A stretch of DNA of 64,000 nucleotides from Pseudomonas mangiferae (GTDB lineage: Bacteria; Pseudomonadota; Gammaproteobacteria; Pseudomonadales; Pseudomonadaceae), in the NCBI RefSeq assembly GCF_007109405.1, contig NZ_VJOY01000003.1, forward strand, positions 62,001 to 126,000. Direction: 5' to 3'. Position 1 is the first letter of the stretch. Each line of letters begins with the position of its first letter. Under the pieces are notes generated by a model. That model had not been told where the DNA came from and did not search any database. It saw only the letters and a program-made list of their open reading frames with translations. The position numbers and the translations under genes were made by a program. Shown here piece after piece: positions 8,222-17,391 of the stretch.

Positions 8222-10003
8222 TCAGCCCTGCTGCAGGTGGCCGTAGAGACGGGCGTACAGCCCACCCTCGGCGATCAACTCCTGATGACCGCCCTGCTCG
8301 GCGATGCGGCCGCCATCGAACACCAGCACCCGGTCGGCCTGTTTCACCGCGCTCAGGCGATGGGCGACGATCAGCGTGGTGCGGCCGGCGAGGAAGCGCG
8401 CCAGGGCCTGGTGCAGGGCGAATTCGGTGGCGGCGTCCAGGGCCGAGGTGGCCTCGTCGAGGATCACCACCTTGGGCTCGGCCAGCACCATGCGGGCGAT
8501 GGCCAGGCGCTGCCGCTGGCCACCGGACAGGCGCACGCCGGAACGGCCGACGATGCTGTCCAGACCATCGGGCAGCGCCCGTACGGTATCCGCCAGCTGG
8601 GCGATCTCCAGGGCCTGCCAGCAGGCCGTGTCGTCCCGCGGGCGGCCGAGGGTGAGGTTGGCGCGAATGGTGTCGTTGAACAGCGCCGGGTGCTGCAGGA
8701 CCACCGCCACGTGCTCGCGCACGGTGTCCAGGCCGATTTCCTCCAGGCGCCGGCCGCCGAAGCGGATGCTGCCGGCCTGGGCCGTGTAGAGCCCCAGCAG
8801 CAGCTGCACCAGGGTGCTCTTGCCGCCACCGCTGGCTCCTACCAGGGCCACCTTCTCGCCCGGCGCGATGCTCAGGTCGAGGCCATCCAGCACCGGCTCT
8901 TCGCCATAGGCGAAGCGCAGGCCACGGACCTCCAGGCCCACCGTGGTCTGGCCGGCGAAGGGGTCGGCACCGCCCGGGTAACTCGGCTCGTCCGCCCGCG
9001 CCAGCAACTGGTTGATCCGCTGCAGCGCTGCGCCGGCGCCGTAGTAGGCGTACTGCAGGCTGAGCAGCTGCTCCACCGGGCCGATCATGAACCACAGGTA
9101 GCTGAACACGGCGAGCATCTGGCCGATGGACAGGTCGGAGAACAGCACGGTGAGCATGGCTGCGGCACGGAACACGTCGATGCCCACCTGGAACAGCAGG
9201 CCGCTGGCGCGGCTCGACGCGTCGCTCTTCCACAGCGAGGCCACGGCGCGGTCGCGCACCTCCCGGGCGCGCACGCCCAGCAGGCCGAGAAAATGCCCCT
9301 GGCGGTTGCCGGCGCGGATTTCCTGGATCGCCTCCAGGGTTTCGGTGAGGGCCTGGGTGAAGCGCGCGGTGCTGTCGTTCTCGCGCTTCTTCAGGTGCTT
9401 GACCCGCTTGCCCAGCTGCACCGTGGCGTAGATCACCAGCGGGTTGAACAGCAGGATCAGCAGCGCCAGCTGCCAGTGCATCCACAGCAGGATGGCGGCG
9501 GTACCGGTGAGGGTCAGCATCGCCACCAGGAACCGGCTGAGGGTCTCGCCGACGAATTTGTCCAGGGTGTCCAGGTCGGTCACCAGGTGGGCGCTGACTG
9601 TTCCACCGCCGAGGCTTTCGTACTCGCTCAGGGAAATCCGCTTCAGCCGCTCGATCAGACGCAGGCGGATGCGGTAGACCAGATCCTTGGACAGGCGGGC
9701 GAACTGCCTGGCCTGGAGCACGTTGCAGACCAGCGCCAGGCAGCGCATCAGCAGCGTGGCCAGCAGGATCGTGGCGATGTAGCCCACCGGCTGCTGCCAG
9801 GCCGCCGGCAGCAGCCGGTCCAGAACCCGCAGCGCGGCATCGCCCTTGCCCAGCAGCACCTCGTCCACCAGCAGCGGCAGCAGCAGCGGGATCGGCACGC
9901 TGCACAGGGCGGCCAGCACGGCGATGCCGTTGGCCAGCCACAGCGCGCGCCGGTGGCGCAGCGCCAGCCGGCGGATGTCGGCCCAGCCCAGGCGGTCAGC
10001 CAT
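8222..10003 (-). CDS. ABC exporter, fused permease and ATPase (MsbA/HlyB type)
   Basis: This 593-residue half-transporter has six transmembrane helices in residues 20-310 and a nucleotide-binding domain from about 355. Walker A is GASGGGKST (389-397), followed by the LSGGQRQRLAIARM signature, Walker B VVILDEATSALD and the His switch VAHR. The substrate is unknown; the fold is that of type I exporters of lipids, peptides or drugs. Its start overlaps the stop of the DsbA-like gene by 8 bases, so the pair forms an operon. It converges with the ccoN4 unit with only 7 bases between stops. Confidence 0.85.
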   Translation of the reverse strand: MADRLGWADIRRLALRHRRALWLANGIAVLAALCSVPIPLLLPLLVDEVLLGKGDAALRVLDRLLPAAWQQPVGYIATILLATLLMRCLALVCNVLQARQFARLSKDLVYRIRLRLIERLKRISLSEYESLGGGTVSAHLVTDLDTLDKFVGETLSRFLVAMLTLTGTAAILLWMHWQLALLILLFNPLVIYATVQLGKRVKHLKKRENDSTARFTQALTETLEAIQEIRAGNRQGHFLGLLGVRAREVRDRAVASLWKSDASSRASGLLFQVGIDVFRAAAMLTVLFSDLSIGQMLAVFSYLWFMIGPVEQLLSLQYAYYGAGAALQRINQLLARADEPSYPGGADPFAGQTTVGLEVRGLRFAYGEEPVLDGLDLSIAPGEKVALVGASGGGKSTLVQLLLGLYTAQAGSIRFGGRRLEEIGLDTVREHVAVVLQHPALFNDTIRANLTLGRPRDDTACWQALEIAQLADTVRALPDGLDSIVGRSGVRLSGGQRQRLAIARMVLAEPKVVILDEATSALDAATEFALHQALARFLAGRTTLIVAHRLSAVKQADRVLVFDGGRIAEQGGHQELIAEGGLYARLYGHLQQG

Positions 10004-10628
10004 GGGCGCCGCGGTCCAGCCAGCGGGCCAGCAGCGGCGCCAGTTCCTCCAGCGGCCGGTAGCCGTTGGTGAGCAGGGCCAGTTGGCCCTCCCGCTCGGC
10101 CAGCAGGGTGGGGAAGCCGGCAATGCCCAGGCCCTGCACCCACTCGAAGTCCGCCAGGGTCGCTTCCCGGGCCGCCACGCCGTCGAAGGCCTCGGCGAAC
10201 TTGATGCGCGGGATGCCGACGCCCTCGGCCAGGTCCAGCAGCACCCGCACCTGGGAAACGTCCAGCCCCTCCCGGTAGAAGGCGGTCTGGATCGCCTGGG
10301 CCAGGGGCCAGACGCGGTCCGGGTCCAGGGCGCGCACCGCCACCAGGGCGCGGCAGGCCGGCTCGGTGTCGTAGACGAAACCCTCCGGCATGCCGGCCTC
10401 GAAGTCGAAGAGCTGCCCGGTGGTGGCGTTCACCGCCTGCCAGTGGGAGAGGATGCGCACCCGCCCGGCCGGGTCCAGGGCCATGTGCTCGCGGCGCAGG
10501 CCGCCCACCACCAGGTGCACCGGCACCCCGGCCGCGGCGGCCTGCTCGGCCAGGCGTTCGAGCACCGGCGCGAAGCCCCAGCACCAGGAACACATCGGGT
10601 CCATCACGTACAGCAGGCGCGCATTCAT
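9996..10628 (-). CDS. DsbA-family thioredoxin-fold protein (FrnE-like)
   Basis: This 210-residue protein carries the redox motif CSWC at residues 13-16 (MDPMCSWCWGF) and a cis-proline segment GIAGFPTLL. No signal peptide is visible, so it should act in the cytoplasm as a dithiol oxidoreductase or isomerase, as FrnE-like members do. The ATG at 10628 places the CxxC where the family has it. It is followed immediately by the ABC exporter gene with overlapping codons. Confidence 0.82.
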   Translation of the reverse strand: MNARLLYVMDPMCSWCWGFAPVLERLAEQAAAAGVPVHLVVGGLRREHMALDPAGRVRILSHWQAVNATTGQLFDFEAGMPEGFVYDTEPACRALVAVRALDPDRVWPLAQAIQTAFYREGLDVSQVRVLLDLAEGVGIPRIKFAEAFDGVAAREATLADFEWVQGLGIAGFPTLLAEREGQLALLTNGYRPLEELAPLLARWLDRGAHG

Positions 10629-10660
10629 CGGCGGGCTCCGAAAGGGGTGAGGCCTGGGGA

Positions 10661-11599
10661 TCATTCCTGGCTGGCGCGGGGATCGCGGCCGATGGGGTGC
10701 GGCTGGTTGCGCGCCCGGGCCAGTTCGATCTGCTTCTGCCGCTCCCGGGCACCGGCGCGGGTCTTCTCGCTCAGGCTGTCCCAGCAATGGGGGCAACTGA
10801 TGCCCGGCGCATAGTGCGCGGACTGGCGATCCTCGGCGGAGATCGGGTTGCGGCAGGCATGGCATTGATCGTAGTCCCCCGCGCTCAGGTCGTGGCGCAC
10901 GGTGACCCGGTTGTCGAAGACGAAGCAGTCGCCCTGCCAGCGGGTCTCGGCCTCGGGCACCTCCTCCAGGTACTTGAGGATGCCGCCCTTGAGGTGGAAC
11001 ACCTCTTCGAAGCCCTGGCCGAGCATGTAACTGGAGGCCTTCTCGCAGCGGATGCCGCCGGTGCAGAACATCGCCACCTTCTTGTGCCGGGCCGGGTCGT
11101 AGTGGGCCTTGATGTACGCGGGGAACTCCCGGAACGACTTGGTCCTGGGGTCCACCGCGCCCTGGAAGGTGCCGATGGCCACTTCATAGTCGTTGCGGGT
11201 GTCGATCAGCAGCACCTCGGGGTCGTCGATCAGGGCGTTCCAGTCCTTGGGCTCGACGTAGGTGCCGACCCGCTGGTTGGGGTCCACGCCCGGCACGCCG
11301 AGGGTGACGATCTCCTGCTTCAGCTTGACCTTGGTGCGGTAGAACGGCTGCTCGTCGCAGTAGGACTCCTTGTGGTCCACGTCCGCCAGGCGCGGGTCGC
11401 GGCGCAGCCAGGCGAGCAAGGCGTCGATGCCGGCGCGGGTGCCGGACACGGTGCCGTTGATGCCCTCCCGGGCCAGCAGCAGGGTGCCCTTGAGGTCATT
11501 GTCCAGCAGGGTGTTCAACAGCGGTTCGCGCAGCGCCACGTAGTCGTCCAGGGTGACGAACTTGTACAGCGCCGCCACGACGAAGGTCGGGGTGCTCAT
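10661..11599 (-). CDS. trhO: tRNA uridine(34) hydroxylase (rhodanese-related)
   Basis: This 312-residue member of the YceA/TrhO family uses oxygen to install the 5-hydroxyl on wobble uridine 34 of tRNAs. The N-terminal acylphosphatase-like domain (1-100) is followed by a rhodanese domain with active-site loop CTGGIRCEK (Cys179, Cys185). A C-terminal Cys-pair region (CHAC...CPHC) suggests a zinc site. Length and motifs are normal. It stands 32 bases upstream of the DsbA-like gene and may be co-transcribed with it. Confidence 0.92.
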   Translation of the reverse strand: MSTPTFVVAALYKFVTLDDYVALREPLLNTLLDNDLKGTLLLAREGINGTVSGTRAGIDALLAWLRRDPRLADVDHKESYCDEQPFYRTKVKLKQEIVTLGVPGVDPNQRVGTYVEPKDWNALIDDPEVLLIDTRNDYEVAIGTFQGAVDPRTKSFREFPAYIKAHYDPARHKKVAMFCTGGIRCEKASSYMLGQGFEEVFHLKGGILKYLEEVPEAETRWQGDCFVFDNRVTVRHDLSAGDYDQCHACRNPISAEDRQSAHYAPGISCPHCWDSLSEKTRAGARERQKQIELARARNQPHPIGRDPRASQE

Positions 11600-11753
11600 G
11601 GGGTGGGTCTCCAGGTGGTCGCCCGCGCAAAGGGCGGACCGGGTTCATGACCGCGCGCCGCCGGCACGGGGCCGGCGGTGGCGGGTGGACGCGCGGCAGG
11701 AGCCGGCGCCCGGGGAATGCGGCCAGGGGACGCGCCCGCTGGCCGCGGGTCTT

Positions 11754-12059
11754 TCAGTGATCGTGCCGGCTGCCGCCACGGCAGGTCGGCGAGTCCGGCG
11801 CGACGCCCTGGGCGTCCCACTCCTCGGGGGTGTAGGTGTGCAGGGCCAGGGCGTGGAAGCGCGGCATCAGCTCGCCCAGGGCGGCATACACCGCCTGGTG
11901 GCGCTTCACCGCGTTCAGCCCGGCGAACACCGGGCTCACCACCACCGCCTTGTAGTGGGTCTCCAGCCCGCGGCTGTGCATGTGACTTTCGTCCTGCACC
12001 TCCAGGTGACGGGGCTCCAGGGCCCCGAGGGCCTGGTGGATGGCGTCGCGCAGGCTCAT
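11754..12059 (-). CDS. bolA: BolA family protein
   Basis: This 101-residue BolA-fold protein shows the conserved ESHMHSRG and the invariant His in [15 protein letters not shown]. BolA proteins bind monothiol glutaredoxins and iron-sulphur clusters and also act as stress or morphology regulators. It begins one base downstream of the DUF2059 gene stop, so the two are coupled. The fumC-DUF2059-bolA neighbourhood matches the P. aeruginosa PA0854-PA0857 region. Confidence 0.92.
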   Translation of the reverse strand: MSLRDAIHQALGALEPRHLEVQDESHMHSRGLETHYKAVVVSPVFAGLNAVKRHQAVYAALGELMPRFHALALHTYTPEEWDAQGVAPDSPTCRGGSRHDH

Positions 12060-12060
12060 G

Positions 12061-12603
12061 TCAGGGCTTCTTCGCCGGCTCGGCGCCCTTCTTCGCCGGC
12101 TCGGCCGACTTCGGCGACAGCTCGGCGGTCATGTCTTCCAGCAGCTTGTTCACCACCGGCACCGCCGGCTCCAGGCGGACCTGGGTGATGCGCGCCGCTT
12201 CGCCGCTCAGCTGCGGCATTTTTTCCAGCATCTTCTTGCCGGTGGAGGACTGGTAGAAGGCGATCATGTCCTTCAGCTCGCTCTCGCTGAAGTTGCTGGT
12301 GTAGAGCTTGACCAGGTCCGGCTTGAGCTTGTCCCAGCCCACCGCGCCGTCCAGGGCGGCATTGGCCTTGGCGGTGTAGGTCTCCAGGGTGGCCTTCTTG
12401 GCCGCCGGCGCCTTCAGCTGCTCGAAGCGCTGGCTGAACATCTGCTGCACCTGCCCGTAGAGCCCCACGGTGCCCTTGTCCGCATTCATCAGCTTGAGGA
12501 AGGTTTCGGCACTGGCGGTGTGGCTGGCGGCGTCGGCCAGGACCTGGCCACTGGCACAGGCCAGCAGGACGGCGGCGGAGCAGAGTACGCGGAGCTTGGT
12601 CAT
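12061..12603 (-). CDS. exported DUF2059 protein
   Basis: This 180-residue protein has a clear signal peptide ([23 protein letters not shown], cleaved near residue 23), so it is periplasmic. The DUF2059 helical domain covers about residues 70-135, with [17 protein letters not shown]. The function of the family is unknown. The tail carries a repeated AEPAKKG/P unit. The start at 12603 follows from the signal peptide. It is coupled to bolA downstream and divergent from fumC. Confidence 0.85.
   Translation of the reverse strand: MTKLRVLCSAAVLLACASGQVLADAASHTASAETFLKLMNADKGTVGLYGQVQQMFSQRFEQLKAPAAKKATLETYTAKANAALDGAVGWDKLKPDLVKLYTSNFSESELKDMIAFYQSSTGKKMLEKMPQLSGEAARITQVRLEPAVPVVNKLLEDMTAELSPKSAEPAKKGAEPAKKP
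12067..12105 (-). repeat. in-frame tandem repeat in DUF2059 tail
   Basis: Two identical 18-base units (12067-12084 and 12088-12105) with a period of 21 bases encode consecutive AEPAKK units at the C terminus. Such a repeat can gain or lose units by slippage without shifting the frame. Confidence 0.8.
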
Positions 12604-12771
12604 GAGTATCCTTGCGATGACGGGGCCTGGCGGCCCGGGGGCGGCCATTCTGCGCCCAAGGGCCGTCGCCGCTCAAGCCACCGGGACGTACGGCGCGGCC
12701 GGGCCGGAGGAAGGAACCACCGGGGGTGCAGGCAGCCTAAACTCGGATTCCAATCGCAGGAGACGAGCCCC

Positions 12772-14166
12772 ATGAGCCGCATCGAAACCGACAGCCTGGG
12801 CCAGGTGGAAGTCGCCGAGGACGCCTACTGGGGCGCCCAGACCCAGCGTTCGCTGATCAACTTCGCCATCGGCAGCGAGCGCATGCCGCTGCCGGTGCTG
12901 CACGCCCTGGCCCTGATCAAGAAGGCCGCCGCGCGGATCAACGGGCGCATCGGCGATCTGCCGCCGGACATCGCCCGGCTGATCGAGCAGGCCGCCGACG
13001 AGGTGCTCGCCGGCCAGCACGACGATCAGTTCCCGCTGATGGTCTGGCAGACCGGCAGCGGCACCCAGAGCAACATGAACGCCAACGAAGTGATCGCCGG
13101 CCGCGCCAACGAACTGGCCGGCGGCGCCCGCGGCGGCAAGAGCCCGGTGCACCCCAACGACCACGTCAACCGCGCCCAGAGCTCCAACGACAGCTTCCCC
13201 ACCGCCATGCACGTCGCCGTGGCCACCGCGGTGCACCAGCGTCTGCTGCCGGCCATCGCCGAGCTGTCCGGCGGCCTCGCCGAGCAGGCGGCCCGCCACG
13301 GCAAGCTGGTGAAGACCGGGCGCACCCACCTGATGGACGCCACGCCGATCACCTTCGGCCAGGAACTGTCGGCCTTCGTCGCCCAGCTGGACCACGCCGA
13401 GCGGGCCATCCGCGCGGCGTTGCCGCCCGTCTACGAACTGGCCCAGGGCGGCACCGCGGTCGGCACCGGGCTGAACGCGCCGAAGGGTTTCGCCGAGGCC
13501 ATGGCCGCCGAATTGAGCGCCCTCACCGGCCTGCCCTTCGTCTCGGCGCCGAACAAGTTCGCCGCCCTCTCCGGCCACGAGCCGCTGGTGAACCTCTCCG
13601 GCGCCCTGAAGACCCTGGCGGTGGCCCTGATGAAGATCGCCAACGACCTGCGCCTGCTGGGCTCGGGCCCGCGGGCGGGGTTCGCCGAGGTGCGCCTGCC
13701 GGCCAACGAGCCGGGCAGCTCGATCATGCCGGGCAAGGTCAACCCGACCCAGTGCGAGGCGCTGTCGATGATCGCCTGCCAGGTGCTGGGCAACGACGCC
13801 ACGGTGGCGTTCGCCGCCAGCCAGGGCCATTTGCAGCTGAACGTGTTCAAGCCGGTGATCGTGCACAACCTGCTGCAGGCCATCGGCCTGCTGGGCGACG
13901 GCTGCCGCAACTTCCAGCAGCACTGCGTCGCCGGCCTGGAGCCGGACGCCGCGCGAATGGCCGAGCACCTGGAGAACGGCCTGATGCTGGTCACCGCCCT
14001 CAATCCCCACATCGGCTACGACAAGTCCGCGGAAATCGCCAAGAAGGCCTACGGCGAGGGCACCACCCTGCGCGCCGCGGCGCTGCAACTGGGCTACCTG
14101 GACGAACAGCAGTTCGACGCCTGGGTGCGCCCGGAAGACATGCTCGAGGCGGGCACGCATGACTGA
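12772..14166 (+). CDS. fumC: class II fumarate hydratase
   Basis: This 464-residue tetrameric, iron-independent fumarase interconverts fumarate and malate in the TCA cycle. The superfamily signature [11 protein letters not shown] is present, as are the substrate-site motifs [14 protein letters not shown] and SSNDSFPTA and the catalytic-region [11 protein letters not shown]. It is full length. The oxygen- and iron-stable enzyme is typically induced under iron or oxidative stress in pseudomonads. Its end overlaps the next gene by 8 bases. Confidence 0.96.
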   Translation: MSRIETDSLGQVEVAEDAYWGAQTQRSLINFAIGSERMPLPVLHALALIKKAAARINGRIGDLPPDIARLIEQAADEVLAGQHDDQFPLMVWQTGSGTQSNMNANEVIAGRANELAGGARGGKSPVHPNDHVNRAQSSNDSFPTAMHVAVATAVHQRLLPAIAELSGGLAEQAARHGKLVKTGRTHLMDATPITFGQELSAFVAQLDHAERAIRAALPPVYELAQGGTAVGTGLNAPKGFAEAMAAELSALTGLPFVSAPNKFAALSGHEPLVNLSGALKTLAVALMKIANDLRLLGSGPRAGFAEVRLPANEPGSSIMPGKVNPTQCEALSMIACQVLGNDATVAFAASQGHLQLNVFKPVIVHNLLQAIGLLGDGCRNFQQHCVAGLEPDAARMAEHLENGLMLVTALNPHIGYDKSAEIAKKAYGEGTTLRAAALQLGYLDEQQFDAWVRPEDMLEAGTHD

Positions 14167-14782
14167 GGCCGTCAAGAGCGGCGCGACGCCCCTGGAGGGC
14201 GACGGCAAGCGCATCCTGCTGGTATTCGGCACGCCCAAGGCGGACAGCTTCTGCCACGCTCTGGGCGAGGCCTACACCCAGGGCGCGCGGGCCGAGGGCC
14301 ACGTAGTGCGGCAACTGAAGCTGCGCGAGCTGCGCTTCGACCCGACCCTGCACGACGGCTACGAACAGAGCCAGGCCCTGGAGCCGGACCTGCTGGAAGC
14401 CCAGCGGCTGATCCACTGGGCCCAGCACCTGGTGTTCGTCTACCCGGTCTGGTGGGGCAGCGTGCCGGCGCTGCTCAAGGGCTTCCTCGACCGGGTGCTG
14501 CTGCCCGGCTTCGCCTTCAAGTACCGGGACGCCCACAGCACGCGCTGGGACAAGCTGCTCACCGGGCGCAGCGCCGACCTGCTGGTGACCCTGGACACCC
14601 CGGCCTGGTATTTCCGCTGGGTCTACGGCGCGCCGGCCCACCGGCAGATGATCCGCACCACCCTGGGGTTCTGCGGGGTGAAGACCCGGCGCCTGACGCA
14701 GTTCACGCCGCTGCGGCCCTCCTCCGAGGAACAGCGCCAGCGCTGGCTGCGGGACGCCGAGCGCCTCGGCCGCCGGGCCTAG
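14159..14782 (+). CDS. NAD(P)H-dependent oxidoreductase, flavodoxin-like fold
   Basis: This 207-residue protein resembles NQO1/MdaB-type quinone reductases. It has an N-terminal FMN/FAD loop ([16 protein letters not shown]) and the [27 protein letters not shown] segment shape that is diagnostic of the family. It probably reduces quinones by two electrons in the cytosol. Its ATG overlaps the fumC stop, so it is translationally coupled to fumC, suggesting joint use under redox stress. The exact substrate is unknown. Confidence 0.85.
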   Translation: MTEAVKSGATPLEGDGKRILLVFGTPKADSFCHALGEAYTQGARAEGHVVRQLKLRELRFDPTLHDGYEQSQALEPDLLEAQRLIHWAQHLVFVYPVWWGSVPALLKGFLDRVLLPGFAFKYRDAHSTRWDKLLTGRSADLLVTLDTPAWYFRWVYGAPAHRQMIRTTLGFCGVKTRRLTQFTPLRPSSEEQRQRWLRDAERLGRRA

Positions 14783-14864
14783 CCTGGCGGGGCCTGCCCT
14801 GTCCTGCCTGCCCTGCCGGGGCGAGCGTGCCGGCTCCGAGCGGTGCCTGGGGCCCGATCCGGTC

Positions 14865-15824
14865 TCAGCGCGCCGCGCGTCGCGCGAGCCGGGCGCGGTA
14901 GCCGCGCAGCAGCGACGGCGCCAGCGCGGTGAGGGCCGAGCCCAGCACCACCAATAGCGCCCCCAGGTAGCCCAGGGCATCGATCTGCTCCGGGCTGACG
15001 TGGCCGGGCCACCACCAGGCGACCAGGGCCGCCGCGGCGAAGGTCACCAGGGGCGTGATGGCCAGGGCCGCGCTGACCCGGGATGCCTCCCAGTGGGCCA
15101 GGGCCTCGGCGAAAGCGCCGTAGGCCACCAGGGTGTTCAGGCAGCAGGCCAGCAGCAGCCAGCCCTGGGTCGCATCGAGCTGCAGCGCTTCCAGAGGGTG
15201 GGCGATGGGGGTCAGCAGCGCGGCGCAGAGCAGGTAGATGACCATCATCACCTGCATCGACGACCAGACCGTCAGCAACTGCTTCTGGGCCAGCCCGTAG
15301 AAGGTCCAGATCAGCGCGGCCAGCAGGACCACCAGCACGCCGGTGGTATAGGTGGTGAGGGAACCGAACAGCTCCTCCAGGCGCTGGTTGAAGAACAGGC
15401 CGAAGCCCGCCAGCATCACCAGCAGCCCGAGGGCCTGGCCGACGCCGAAGCGCTCGCGGAAGATCAGCAGGCTGCCCAGCAGCAACAGGATCGGCGCCAC
15501 CTGGATCACCAGTTGCGCGGTGCCAGGGCTGAGCAGGCGCAGGCCGAACAGGTACAGCAGGTAGTTGCCCAGCAGGCCGCCCACCGCCGCCGCCAGCAGC
15601 CAGATGCCCTTGCGCCCCAGGGGCGCGAAGCGGGGCAACCGGCGACCGGCCGCCAGCCAGATGAACAGCAACGTCCCGGCCACCGTCAGGCGGTACCAGG
15701 TGACGGTGTAAGGGTCCATGACCCGCAGCACTTCCTTGAGCTTGATCGGCAGGATGCCCCAGAGGACCGAGGTCACCAGGGTGAGGAACAGGCCGTACAG
15801 CCAGCGGCCGGATGCAACGTGCAT
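14865..15824 (-). CDS. EamA/DMT-family transporter (RarD-like)
   Basis: This 319-residue inner-membrane protein has about ten hydrophobic segments arranged as two EamA repeats. The opening GLFLTLVTSVLWGILPIKLK and the RLTVAG segment are typical of drug/metabolite transporters. The substrate cannot be read from sequence. It converges with the fumC operon; the 82-base gap between them holds no clear terminator. Confidence 0.8.
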   Translation of the reverse strand: MHVASGRWLYGLFLTLVTSVLWGILPIKLKEVLRVMDPYTVTWYRLTVAGTLLFIWLAAGRRLPRFAPLGRKGIWLLAAAVGGLLGNYLLYLFGLRLLSPGTAQLVIQVAPILLLLGSLLIFRERFGVGQALGLLVMLAGFGLFFNQRLEELFGSLTTYTTGVLVVLLAALIWTFYGLAQKQLLTVWSSMQVMMVIYLLCAALLTPIAHPLEALQLDATQGWLLLACCLNTLVAYGAFAEALAHWEASRVSAALAITPLVTFAAAALVAWWWPGHVSPEQIDALGYLGALLVVLGSALTALAPSLLRGYRARLARRAAR

Positions 15825-16096
15825 GGGAAGCCTCGAAGGCAGGGGCGGCGTCGGACAACGAGCCGCCAGGCGTGCATTCTAGCCATCCCGGACGCCGCGC
15901 CGACAGGTACAGTCGCCCGGTCCTTGCAGCGTCCTCCCACGCCCCCGACGGATGTCCGGCGTCGTGCAGGCCCAGGTTCTGCCCGAAATCCCTTGAGCGA
16001 CGGGCAGGCGCGCGGACGCTTATCTACGGCGGTCAATGAGTCTGCCAAGCCGTCTTCAACGCCGCCTCACCGACAACCAGCCATTACCTACAATCG

Positions 16097-17281
16097 CTAG
16101 CGCACCGCTTCGAACAACCCGCTGGCGCCCATGCCGCCGCCCACGCACATGGTGACGATGCCGTAGCGCGCCTGGCGACGCTGCAGCTCCCGCACCAGGT
16201 GCCCCACCTGGCGCGAGCCGGTCATGCCGAAGGGGTGGCCGATGGCGATGGAACCGCCGTTGACGTTGTACTTCTCATTGTCGATGCCCAGGCGGTCGCG
16301 GCAGTACAGGCACTGGGAGGCGAACGCCTCGTTCAGTTCCCACAGGTCGATGTCGTCCATGCGCAGCCCGCGGGCGGCCAGCAGGCGCGGCACCGAGAAC
16401 ACCGGGCCGATGCCCATCTCGTCCGGCGCGCAGCCGGCCACGGTGAAGCCGCGGAAGAATGCCTTCGGCTGCAGCCCCAGGGCCTGGGCCCGCTCCAGAC
16501 TCATCACCAGGGTCATGGAAGCGCCGTCGGACAGCTGCGAGGCGTTGCCGGCGGTCACCGAGCCGTCCTCGGCGAACACCGGCTTGAGGGCCGCGAGGCT
16601 GTCGTAGGTGGTGTCCGGGCGATTGCAGTCGTCCCGGTCCACCACCCCGTCCACCTGCCTCACCTCGCCGCTGGCCTTGTCCTCCACCTGGTAGCGCACC
16701 GGCATCGGCACGATCTCGTCGGCGAACAGCCCGTCGGCCTGGGCGCGGGCGGTGCGCTGCTGGCTCTGCAGGGCGTAGCGGTCCTGCTGCTCGCGGGTGA
16801 CGCCATAGCGCCGGGCGACGATCTCCGCGGTCTGCCCCATGGGGTAGTAGATGCCCGGCAGGCTCGCCTGGATCAGCGGGTTGTAGAGGTGGTCGGTGTT
16901 GACGCTCTTCAGGGTCAGGCTGATGGATTCCACGCCACCGGCGACGATCACATCGCTGCAACCCGAGGCGATCTGGTTGGCGGCCACGGCGATGGCCTGC
17001 AGGCCCGAGGAGCAGTAGCGGTTCAGGGTCATGCCGGCCACGTCCTGGCCCAGGCGCGACAGCACCGCCACATTGCGGCCGATGTTGTAGCCCTGGGCGC
17101 CCTCGTTGGAGCCGGCGCCGACGATGCAGTCCTCCACCAGGGCCGGGTCCAGGTCGTTGCGCGCCAGCAGCGCGTTCACGCAGTGGGCGGCCATGTCGTC
17201 CGGCCGGGTCAGGTTGAACTTGCCGCGAAAGGATTTGGCCAGGCCGGTCCGGACGCTGTCGACGATCACCACTTCACGCAT
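16097..17281 (-). CDS. acetyl-CoA acetyltransferase / 3-ketoacyl-CoA thiolase
   Basis: This 394-residue thiolase has the acyl-accepting Cys90 in NRYCSSGLQAIA, the GGSIAIGHPFGMTGSR histidine loop, and the second catalytic cysteine in CVGGGMGASG near the C terminus. It should cleave or condense acyl-CoAs in beta-oxidation or related pathways. No hydratase or dehydrogenase partner is adjacent. The pair thiolase-pap is also adjacent in P. aeruginosa (PA3454-PA3455). It is complete. Confidence 0.92.
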   Translation of the reverse strand: MREVVIVDSVRTGLAKSFRGKFNLTRPDDMAAHCVNALLARNDLDPALVEDCIVGAGSNEGAQGYNIGRNVAVLSRLGQDVAGMTLNRYCSSGLQAIAVAANQIASGCSDVIVAGGVESISLTLKSVNTDHLYNPLIQASLPGIYYPMGQTAEIVARRYGVTREQQDRYALQSQQRTARAQADGLFADEIVPMPVRYQVEDKASGEVRQVDGVVDRDDCNRPDTTYDSLAALKPVFAEDGSVTAGNASQLSDGASMTLVMSLERAQALGLQPKAFFRGFTVAGCAPDEMGIGPVFSVPRLLAARGLRMDDIDLWELNEAFASQCLYCRDRLGIDNEKYNVNGGSIAIGHPFGMTGSRQVGHLVRELQRRQARYGIVTMCVGGGMGASGLFEAVR

Positions 17282-17391
17282 GACGCACCTCGCTTGGGGA
17301 TTCGATGGAGCCCGGAGCATAGGAGCGCCCGGCGGCGGCCGGCGACGATCATTCACTGCCGATATGCCGGCCCATCCCCCGCGGGCCGGGC

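Noticed and set aside
17367-17389. CCGGCCC/GGGCCGG hairpin after pap as an intrinsic terminator
   Set aside because: The stem is only seven pairs with a nine-base loop and no U tract on the minus strand, so it is not convincing.
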